NCBI GenBank assembly: GCA_027349605.1 | Contig: DAIEMM010000497.1 | Location: 1 to 12,319, forward strand | From: Anaeromyxobacteraceae bacterium | Lineage (GTDB): Bacteria; Myxococcota; Myxococcia; Myxococcales; Anaeromyxobacteraceae | DNA length: 12,319 bases | Reading direction: 5' to 3' | In this document: piece by piece, positions 7,548 to 12,319 of the stretch | How positions within the stretch are numbered: position 1 is the stretch's first letter | Layout of the letters: the number at the start of each line of letters is the position of its first letter | Notes under the pieces: model-generated | The model's input: the letters and a program-made list of their open reading frames with translations, nothing else | Database searches by the model: none | What the model was told of the DNA's origin: nothing | Made by a program: the position numbers and the translations under genes

Positions 7548-8474
7548 ATGCTCGCGTCCGTCGAGGAGGGCGCGCGGCTGCTGGAGGGGCAGGGGTACCT
7601 CCCGTCGCGCGAGATCGCCACGTCGGTCTTCCTGGCCGAGCGGCTGGAGAAGCCGCTGCTCGTCGAGGGCCCGGCCGGCGTCGGCAAGACCGAGCTCGCC
7701 ATCGCGCTCGCCGGGGCGACGGGGAGGAAGCTCCTCCGGCTCCAGTGCTACGAGGGGCTCGACGAGGCCAAGGCGGTCTACGAGTGGGAGTACGGCAAGC
7801 AGCTCCTCTACACGCAGATGCTGAAGGAGCGCATCGGCGAGGCGCTCTCCGGGACCCGGACGCTGGCCGAGGCGGCCGACCGGCTCGACGCCGAGGGCAA
7901 CGTGTTCTTCAACGAGCGCTTCCTGCTCCCCCGGCCGGTGCTCCAGGCGGTCCTCTCCGACGTCCCGGTGCTGCTCCTCGTCGACGAGGTCGACAAGGCC
8001 GACCCGGAGTTCGAGGCCTTCCTCCTCGAGGTGCTGGCCGACCACGCGGTCACCGTGCCCGAGCTGGGGACGATGCGGGCCAGGCACCCGCCGCGCCTGG
8101 TGCTGACCTCCAACGCGACCCGCGAGCTCTCCGACGCGCTCCGGCGCCGCTGCCTGCACCTCTTCATCGACTTCCCGTCCCAGGAGCGCGAGCTCGCCAT
8201 CGTTCGATCCCGCGTGCCGGGCGTCCCCGAGGAGCTGTCGCGGCAGACGGTGGCCGCGGTGGCCGTGCTGCGGACGATGGACCTCAAGAAGGCCCCCTCC
8301 ATCTCCGAGACGCTCGACTGGATCCGCTCCCTGGTGCTCCTGCAGGCCCACACCCTGGACGGAAGGATCGTCTCCGAGACCCTGAACGTCCTCCTGAAGC
8401 ACGAGGCCGACCTGGCGGCCGCGCGCCCCCGGGCCGACGAGATCGCTCGAGGGGTCGTCCCTCGAGGACGGTAG
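7548..8474 (+). CDS. MoxR/CoxD-family AAA+ ATPase
   Basis: 308 aa AAA+ ATPase of the MoxR class, generally a chaperone-like factor for metal-cofactor insertion or complex assembly that works with a von Willebrand factor A (vWA) protein. Residues from ATG 7548: Walker A GPAGVGKT (41-48), family stretch LQCYEGLDEAKAVYEWEY, Walker B LLLVDEVDKAD (142-152), sensor 1 in TSNATREL (N189), arginine-finger region ALRRRC, and the PSISETLDW segment typical of the CoxD-like subgroup. Alternative in-frame starts are GTG 7530, with GGGGGA seven bases upstream, and GTG 7512; I chose the ATG because homology begins right after it. The stop is 6 bp before the pgeF start, so the two are probably co-transcribed. 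The usual vWA partner (CoxE-like) is not next door, so the client is unknown. Confidence 0.9.
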   Translation: MLASVEEGARLLEGQGYLPSREIATSVFLAERLEKPLLVEGPAGVGKTELAIALAGATGRKLLRLQCYEGLDEAKAVYEWEYGKQLLYTQMLKERIGEALSGTRTLAEAADRLDAEGNVFFNERFLLPRPVLQAVLSDVPVLLLVDEVDKADPEFEAFLLEVLADHAVTVPELGTMRARHPPRLVLTSNATRELSDALRRRCLHLFIDFPSQERELAIVRSRVPGVPEELSRQTVAAVAVLRTMDLKKAPSISETLDWIRSLVLLQAHTLDGRIVSETLNVLLKHEADLAAARPRADEIARGVVPRGR

Positions 8475-8480
8475 GCGTCC

Positions 8481-9224
8481 GTGCCCGGCCCCGGCATCCT
8501 GGCCGCCCGGCTCCTCGGAGCCTACCGGCACGGGTTCACGACCCGTGAGGGAGGCGTCTCGCGGGGCGCGTACGCGACCCTCAACCTGTCCACCTCGGTT
8601 GGCGACGACCCGGCGCGGGTGCGGGAGAACTGGGACCGCCTGCGCGCCTCGACCGGCCTCGCCTTCGCCAGGGTCCGGCAGGTCCACGGATGTCGCGTGG
8701 TCGGGGCCGAGGCAGGGACCGACCCGGTCGAGGAGGCCGACGCCGTGACCACCTCCACTCCCGGTGTCGCGGCCTGCGTCTCGGTCGCCGACTGCGTGCC
8801 GGTGCTCCTCGCCGATCCCCGGAGCGGGGCGGTGGCGGCGGTCCACGCCGGATGGAGGGGGACCATCGGCGGCGCGGCCCCGGCCGGCGTCCAGGCGCTC
8901 GTCGAGCGGTACGGCGCCCGCCCGGGCGATCTCCTCGCGGCCATCGGGCCGGGCATCGGCCCATGCTGCTTCGAGGTGTCGAGGGACCTGGCGGCCCGGT
9001 TCCGGGACGAGGTGGGTCCGGTGACCGCAACCCCCCGGGATCAGGGCTCGCGGGTGGACCTCTGGCGGGCCAACGAGCTCCTGCTGCGGAGGGCGGGGCT
9101 CCGCCCGGCCCGGATCGAGACGCTCGGCCGGTGCACGTCGTGTGAGGAAAGGACCTTCTTCTCCCACAGGCGAGACGACGGCCTGACCGGGCGGCACGTC
9201 GCGTTCATTGCCGCGGTTTCTTGA
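8481..9224 (+). CDS. pgeF: PgeF/YfiH family protein (polyphenol oxidase-like, purine nucleoside activity)
   Basis: Member of the multicopper-oxidase-like DUF152 family. Relatives are reported to edit peptidoglycan precursors (E. coli YfiH/PgeF) or to act as zinc-dependent purine nucleoside phosphorylase/adenosine deaminase (human FAMIN/LACC1). 247 aa, normal length. Metal ligands by family pattern: H69 (QVHGC), C105 (ADCVPVLL) and H122 (VHAGWRGT). Also present are FTTREGGVSRGAYATLNLS at the N-terminus, AIGPGIGPCCFEV, and the terminal CTSCEERTFFSHRRD. Start is GTG 8481, 6 bp after the MoxR gene; no ATG start is available near the conserved N-terminus. The downstream neighbour is an envelope lipoprotein gene, which suits a cell-wall role, but that link is inference. 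Confidence 0.93.
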   Translation: MPGPGILAARLLGAYRHGFTTREGGVSRGAYATLNLSTSVGDDPARVRENWDRLRASTGLAFARVRQVHGCRVVGAEAGTDPVEEADAVTTSTPGVAACVSVADCVPVLLADPRSGAVAAVHAGWRGTIGGAAPAGVQALVERYGARPGDLLAAIGPGIGPCCFEVSRDLAARFRDEVGPVTATPRDQGSRVDLWRANELLLRRAGLRPARIETLGRCTSCEERTFFSHRRDDGLTGRHVAFIAAVS

Positions 9225-9249
9225 CTGTGACGCATGGACAACCAAGAAT
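9221..9249 (+). promoter_or_regulatory. Possible sigma70-type promoter over the pgeF stop codon
   Basis: TTGACT (9221-9226; 5 of 6 to TTGACA) and AAGAAT (9244-9249; 4 of 6 to TATAAT) are separated by exactly 17 bp, in one of the few locally AT-richer patches of the window. It would start transcription near 9256-9259, just before a candidate TTG start codon at 9260. Seen by eye only; consensus matches can arise by chance. Confidence 0.4.
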
Positions 9250-10027
9250 CTTCGAGGAATTGTCCTCGACCTCCGCCAGCGCCGCCGCCGCGGCTCTCCT
9301 CGTCCTGTCCGCCTGCGCGACCAGTGGCGGGCAGGTGCAGCAGGACGTCGCGTCACTGCGCTCCGAGGTCCGGACCCTCCAGCAGGAGAACGCCGAACTG
9401 ACGAGGCGGGTCGAGTCGATGGCCACCCAGATCGACCTGCTGGCGGCGCGGGCTGCCGCCGCCAAGGCGTCTCCGGCGGCCCAGCCCCCGCCCGAGGAAG
9501 CCCTGGTCATCCCGCCCGGCCTCGAGGTGGTCCGGCTCGAGCCGGCCCGGAAGGCGCCTGCCTCCAAGCCCGCCATCCCCACCGCCACGCCCATCCAGGA
9601 ACCGTCTGCCGAGGTCGTCGCCGCGCTCTCCGCGGGCGGGAAGTCCTCCCCGGCCGGGGCCCAGGAAGCCTACGACCAGGCCAGCTCGACGTCCGGGCTC
9701 GCCGGGGCCCGTGCGCTCGAGCAGTTCGCCGATGCCTACCCCTCGAACGTCCGGGCAGGGGAGGCGATCTCCGCCGCCGCCCGCACGCGCCGGGAGGCCG
9801 GCGACCCCGATGGTTCCTGCGAGGACTACGCGCGCGCGGTGGCCGAGTACCCGTCCTCGCGCGCCATGCCCGACGCCCTCGAAGGGCTGGCGGCCTGCGA
9901 GGTCCGCCGGGGCCGCTCCGCGGAAGCGAGCCGTCTCCAGGCCCGCCTCGTCAAGGATTTTCCCGATTCACCCGCCGGGAAGCGCGCCCGTGCGCACGCC
10001 CCGCCGCTGCAAGGAGCCGCGCCATGA
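9221..10027 (+). CDS. Putative CpoB/YbgF-like lipoprotein with coiled coil and TPR-like repeats
   Basis: Probable outer-membrane-associated lipoprotein. Numbered from TTG 9221 (268 aa): an Ala/Leu-rich hydrophobic stretch ends in a lipobox LSAC (29-32, lipidated C32). A coiled coil follows (about 39-82: VASLRSEVRTLQQENAEL), then a Pro-rich linker (about 85-145) and two or more TPR-like helical repeats (about 147-250; LEQFADAYPSNVRAGEA, YARAVAEYPSSRAMPDALEGL, LVKDFPDSPAG). This layout matches YbgF/CpoB, the Tol-Pal associated coordinator of peptidoglycan synthesis and outer-membrane constriction, but pal/tol genes are not adjacent. The start is uncertain: TTG 9221 overlaps the pgeF stop (TTGA); GTG 9227 and TTG 9260 are alternatives. 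None has a well-placed Shine-Dalgarno, and the n-region is poor in positive charge. The 3' end overlaps the LysM gene (ATGA). Confidence 0.78.
   Translation: MTVTHGQPRIFEELSSTSASAAAAALLVLSACATSGGQVQQDVASLRSEVRTLQQENAELTRRVESMATQIDLLAARAAAAKASPAAQPPPEEALVIPPGLEVVRLEPARKAPASKPAIPTATPIQEPSAEVVAALSAGGKSSPAGAQEAYDQASSTSGLAGARALEQFADAYPSNVRAGEAISAAARTRREAGDPDGSCEDYARAVAEYPSSRAMPDALEGLAACEVRRGRSAEASRLQARLVKDFPDSPAGKRARAHAPPLQGAAP
9253..9268. repeat. Short perfect inverted repeat (6-bp arms, 4-bp loop)
   Basis: CGAGGA-ATTG-TCCTCG, immediately downstream of the candidate -10 element and spanning the TTG at 9260. It could be an operator, or a 5' hairpin in the mRNA of the lipoprotein gene. A 6-bp palindrome is not rare by chance in GC-rich DNA, so its position is the only reason to list it. 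Confidence 0.35.
10011..10016 (+). promoter_or_regulatory. Ribosome binding site for the LysM gene
   Basis: AAGGAG lies 7 bases before ATG 10024, inside the end of the lipoprotein gene. This is the clearest Shine-Dalgarno in the right half of the window and fixes the LysM start, although that frame is open for some 800 bases further upstream. Confidence 0.75.
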
Positions 10028-11328
10028 CCCACTGGAAGATCGCCGTCGTCCTCGTCGCCCTGCCGTCGCTGGCCCTGTCGCAGTCGAACGCCCTCGATCG
10101 CGCCCGCGGGGTCCAGGCCGTCCAGGACACCGGAGTGGCGCGCACCACCGGGATCATCGACGGCGCCCAGGCCGTGCCGGCGCCCGCGAGAACCCCGGGG
10201 ACCGTCAACCTGAATGCCGCGGCCGATCGCCTCGAGGGCGGCGTCTCGGTCGAGGCCGCGCCGCTCCCGGCGGGGCGCGAGCCAGGCTCCGAGAACTACG
10301 TCATCCAGCGAGGCGACACGCTCTGGGACCTCTCCGGCAAGTTCCTCGACAGCCCCTGGTACTGGCCCAAGCTCTGGTCCTACAACCCGCAGATCGAGAA
10401 CCCCCACTGGATCTACCCGGGGAACCCGCTCCGGCTCGCGCCCGCCGGCACGGAGGCCCCGGCCCGCATCGAGATGGTCGCCAGCGACGCCGTCCCTCCC
10501 CGGGAAGTGGACGACCTGTCCCGCGGGAGCCTCGACCGCGCCCAGATGCTCGACGAGGAGGACACCGTCACGGTGGGAGGGCTCTACAAGATCGGGGGGA
10601 TCCGGCCCAGGGGGCCGGCCGTCCTGCGCAACAGCTTCGTGACCACGGGCCAGCTCGACGCGTCCGGGAGCGTGGTCGCGGCCTTCGAGGAGAAGATGAT
10701 CCTCACCACCGGAGACCGGATCTACGGCCGGTTCAAGGACCCCGGCTCGGTCAAGGTCGGGCAGAAGTTCTCCGTCTACCGGACGGAGGGCCCCATCATC
10801 CACCCGGTGACCCACCGGCAGTTCGGCTGGACCACCGTCATCCTCGGGACGGCCCGCGTCACCGCCGTCGAGCCCGGCAAGGCCGCCTCCCTCGTCATCA
10901 CCTACGTGAACGACGGCATCGAGCGCGGAGACCTCATCGGTCCGTCGGTGGACCTGGCCCAGCGTCCCCTGTTCGTGAGGCCCAACCGCGCCTCGCTCGA
11001 CGCCTTCATCATCGGCCTGCAGCCCACGATCGTCACCGGCGCCGCGGAGTTCAGCGTGGTCTACCTGGACAAGGGCACGGCCGACGGCGTCGACGTCGGC
11101 AACACCTTCGAGGTGGTCCGGTCGGGCGACCCGCTCCTCGCAGCCATCGACCGTCCCCTGAACGACCCGGCGCTGCCCCGGGAGGTCATCGGCCGGGTCG
11201 TCGTCTTCGACGCCCAGGAGCGCGCGTCCTCGGCTTACGTGCGCCGAGCCATCGCGGAACTGCTCGTGGGGGACCACGTCGAGATGCGGCCGTCGGCGGA
11301 AGCGGCGCCAGTGAAACAAGGGGGTTAG
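10024..11328 (+). CDS. Exported LysM peptidoglycan-binding domain protein
   Basis: 434 aa. An N-terminal signal peptide (MTHWKIAVVLVALPSLALS, cleavage expected near residue 19-20) implies a periplasmic or surface location; no lipobox is seen. One LysM domain at residues 92-137 begins YVIQRGDTLWDLSGKFL and contains SPWYWPKLWSYNPQIENPHW then IYPGNPLRL. This WPKLW...IxNPHxIYPG form is typical of LysM proteins of delta-proteobacterial groups. The remaining 300 residues have no catalytic motif I recognise. They contain two similar-looking beta-rich stretches (GDRIYGRFKDPGSVKVGQKF and DKGTADGVDVGNTFEVVRSG) that may be a repeated fold. Start ATG 10024 overlaps the lipoprotein stop (ATGA) and has a good Shine-Dalgarno; the frame is open further upstream only as a shadow of the lipoprotein gene. 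Probably a structural cell-envelope protein acting with the upstream lipoprotein. Confidence 0.88.
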   Translation: MTHWKIAVVLVALPSLALSQSNALDRARGVQAVQDTGVARTTGIIDGAQAVPAPARTPGTVNLNAAADRLEGGVSVEAAPLPAGREPGSENYVIQRGDTLWDLSGKFLDSPWYWPKLWSYNPQIENPHWIYPGNPLRLAPAGTEAPARIEMVASDAVPPREVDDLSRGSLDRAQMLDEEDTVTVGGLYKIGGIRPRGPAVLRNSFVTTGQLDASGSVVAAFEEKMILTTGDRIYGRFKDPGSVKVGQKFSVYRTEGPIIHPVTHRQFGWTTVILGTARVTAVEPGKAASLVITYVNDGIERGDLIGPSVDLAQRPLFVRPNRASLDAFIIGLQPTIVTGAAEFSVVYLDKGTADGVDVGNTFEVVRSGDPLLAAIDRPLNDPALPREVIGRVVVFDAQERASSAYVRRAIAELLVGDHVEMRPSAEAAPVKQGG

Positions 11329-11363
11329 CGCCCGTCCACGGAACGGCTTGCGGGGGGCGTCGC

Positions 11364-11392
11364 TTGACCTGCCCCGCCGCGGTGCGTATATG
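11364..11392 (+). promoter_or_regulatory. sigma70-like promoter of dprA
   Basis: TTGACC (11364-11369; 5 of 6) and TATATG (11387-11392; 4 of 6) with a 17-bp spacer, in the only real intergenic gap of the right half (11329-11402). TATA is rare in this GC-rich DNA. The expected transcription start is around 11399-11403, at or within a few bases of the dprA ATG (11403), so the mRNA would be nearly or fully leaderless. Confidence 0.6.
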
Positions 11393-11402
11393 ACCCCGCC
11401 GA

Positions 11403-12290
11403 ATGTGGGGTGCTCGAACCATCCGCCGAGGCGAGGAAGGATGGCCCAGGGCCCTCGAGCTCCTGGACGACGCCCCCGATTTCCTTAGGGTTCGAGGGGA
11501 GTTGCCCCGGCCAGGTGACCGGGTGGTGTCGGTCGTGGGGTCCCGGTCCGCGGGGCCCGAGGGGCTCTCGCAGGCCCGGCGGGTCGGCGACGCGATTGCC
11601 CGGACGGGTGCCTGGGTGGCCTCCGGTGGAGCTGCCGGGGTCGATTCGGCCGCCCACGCCGGTGCCGTCGAGGGCGGTGGACGGACGGTGGTCGTGCTGG
11701 GAGGGGGGCTCGATCACCTCTACCCGGCGGAGAACCGGGGGCTGTTCGCCCGGGTCGTGGAGACGGGCGGCGGTCTCGTGGCGGAGGCGGACGACGACCA
11801 GCGTCCGGCGACGTGGAGCTTCCCGAAGCGCAACCGGATCGTGGCTGCGCTGGGGGAGGCGACGGTGGTCGTGAGGGCGGGTGCACGAAGCGGCGCGCTC
11901 CTCACCGCAGGACGGGCGGCACGCCTGGGCCAGCCGGTCTGGGTGGTCGCGGGGGTCGCCTGGGACGAGGGCGAGGGTCTCCGCCAGCTCGCCGCGGCGG
12001 GGGCGTCGGAATTCCGGACGGTGGAGGAGCTCGTCGCCGGACTGGGCCTCGAGGCCCGGATCGGGGCGCACACCGCGGACGCCGACCCGGGCAGCCTGGG
12101 TGGCGAGGCGGCAGCGCTCTGGAGGGCGCTCGGCCGCGAGCCCCGGGGAGCCGACGAGGTGGCCCGGCGGGCCGGCGTCGGTCCGGGCGCGGTGCTGGCG
12201 GGATTGATGGAGCTCGAGTTGCTCGGGCTCGTGGAACGGAGGCCGGGGCGTGGATTCGCCCGGCGCGACGTCGGGTCGCAAGGAGAATGA
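11403..12290 (+). CDS. dprA: DNA-processing protein DprA (short form)
   Basis: DprA/Smf binds incoming single-stranded DNA and loads RecA during natural transformation. 295 aa, shorter than many DprA (about 360), because the N-terminal helix-hairpin-helix/SAM-like domain is missing. The protein begins directly at the linker (GWPRALELLDDAPDFLRVRGELP). The Rossmann domain has VVSVVGSR (41-48), SGGAAGVDSAAH (74-85), VLGGGLDHLYPAENR and SFPKRNRIVAAL (139-150). A C-terminal winged-helix (DML1-like) domain spans about 235-288. The usual SGLARGID motif reads SGGAAGVD, with Leu to Gly and Arg to Ala. The start must be at or after ATG 11403 because an in-frame TGA sits at 11391-11393; no Shine-Dalgarno precedes it. 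The stop overlaps or abuts the next gene's start. The DprA superfamily assignment is firm; a role in transformation is inferred. Confidence 0.9.
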   Translation: MWGARTIRRGEEGWPRALELLDDAPDFLRVRGELPRPGDRVVSVVGSRSAGPEGLSQARRVGDAIARTGAWVASGGAAGVDSAAHAGAVEGGGRTVVVLGGGLDHLYPAENRGLFARVVETGGGLVAEADDDQRPATWSFPKRNRIVAALGEATVVVRAGARSGALLTAGRAARLGQPVWVVAGVAWDEGEGLRQLAAAGASEFRTVEELVAGLGLEARIGAHTADADPGSLGGEAAALWRALGREPRGADEVARRAGVGPGAVLAGLMELELLGLVERRPGRGFARRDVGSQGE

Positions 12291-12319
12291 TGGCCACGGC
12301 AGCCAAGAAGATCGGCACG
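12290..12319 (+). CDS. Start of next gene, possibly DNA topoisomerase I (3' end outside window)
   Basis: Only ten codons are visible, MATAAKKIGT. AAGGAG (12280-12285) precedes two in-frame ATGs, 12287 (overlapping the dprA stop as ATGA) and 12290 (spacing 4); I chose the latter for spacing. A Lys-containing N-terminus after dprA is what topA often looks like, and dprA-topA is a common neighbour pair, so topA is the best guess. The visible residues alone cannot prove it. Confidence 0.45.
   Translation, partial: MATAAKKIGT

Noticed and set aside
8456..8470. Inverted repeat CGTCC-CTCGA-GGACG at the end of the MoxR gene as a terminator
   Set aside because: Arms of only 5 bp, no T-run, and pgeF begins 6 bp after the stop, which favours read-through.
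7425..9356. Long minus-strand open frame (643 codons) opposite the MoxR and pgeF genes
   Set aside because: Arg/Gly/His-rich shadow translation with no recognisable domain; the opposite strand carries clear Walker motifs and PgeF metal ligands.
9208..10023. Upstream extension of the LysM frame, giving a 706-residue protein
   Set aside because: It reads the lipoprotein gene out of frame into Arg/Gly/Pro-rich sequence. A signal peptide and a well-spaced AAGGAG mark ATG 10024 as the true start.
11329..11359. Weak inverted repeat CGCCC...GGGCG after the LysM gene as a terminator
   Set aside because: Five-bp arms with a 21-base loop and no T-tract; not convincing as a Rho-independent terminator.

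Overview
The window is GC-rich bacterial chromosome with almost no non-coding DNA and G/C-ending codons throughout. The gene content suggests Myxococcota, most likely an Anaeromyxobacter-like lineage: a PilZ protein of the type expanded in myxobacteria, a PilT/PilU-like ATPase, a delta-proteobacterial style LysM protein, and the order HD-domain membrane protein, ybeY, lnt, prfB. This taxonomic call is inference from family resemblance, not from a database match.

Left part (1-5412, + strand): a tightly packed, probably co-transcribed housekeeping run. A PgpH/YqfF-type 7TM HD phosphodiesterase (5' end outside the window) overlaps ybeY by 4 bp (GTGA). ybeY overlaps lnt by 4 bp (ATGA). Five bases after lnt comes prfB (RF2), whose reading frame is interrupted after codon 23 by the classical autoregulatory +1 frameshift site (CTT TGA C). 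The full protein is only seen by joining two frames.

Middle part (5423-7488, - strand): a two-gene unit, a PilU/PilT-like twitching ATPase followed (GTGA overlap) by a protein with a degenerate receiver-like N-terminus, a long Pro-rich linker and a C-terminal PilZ domain. It converges on prfB with 10 bp between stops.

Right part (7548-12319, + strand): a MoxR/CoxD-type AAA ATPase, a PgeF/YfiH multicopper-like protein, a CpoB/YbgF-like lipoprotein with coiled coil and TPR-like repeats, and a LysM-domain exported protein. These are followed by a short dprA with its own promoter, and then the first codons of a gene that is probably topA. The lipoprotein and LysM genes overlap by 4 bp and look like an envelope (peptidoglycan/outer membrane) pair.

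I found no tRNA, rRNA, CRISPR, insertion sequence or phage gene, and no gap over 300 bp without a gene. The most noteworthy signals are the prfB recoding site, two sigma70-like promoters (before dprA and before the lipoprotein gene) placed so close to the start codons that the mRNAs may be leaderless, and the degenerate two-domain PilZ protein coupled to the pilus ATPase. I see no convincing entirely new multi-gene system.
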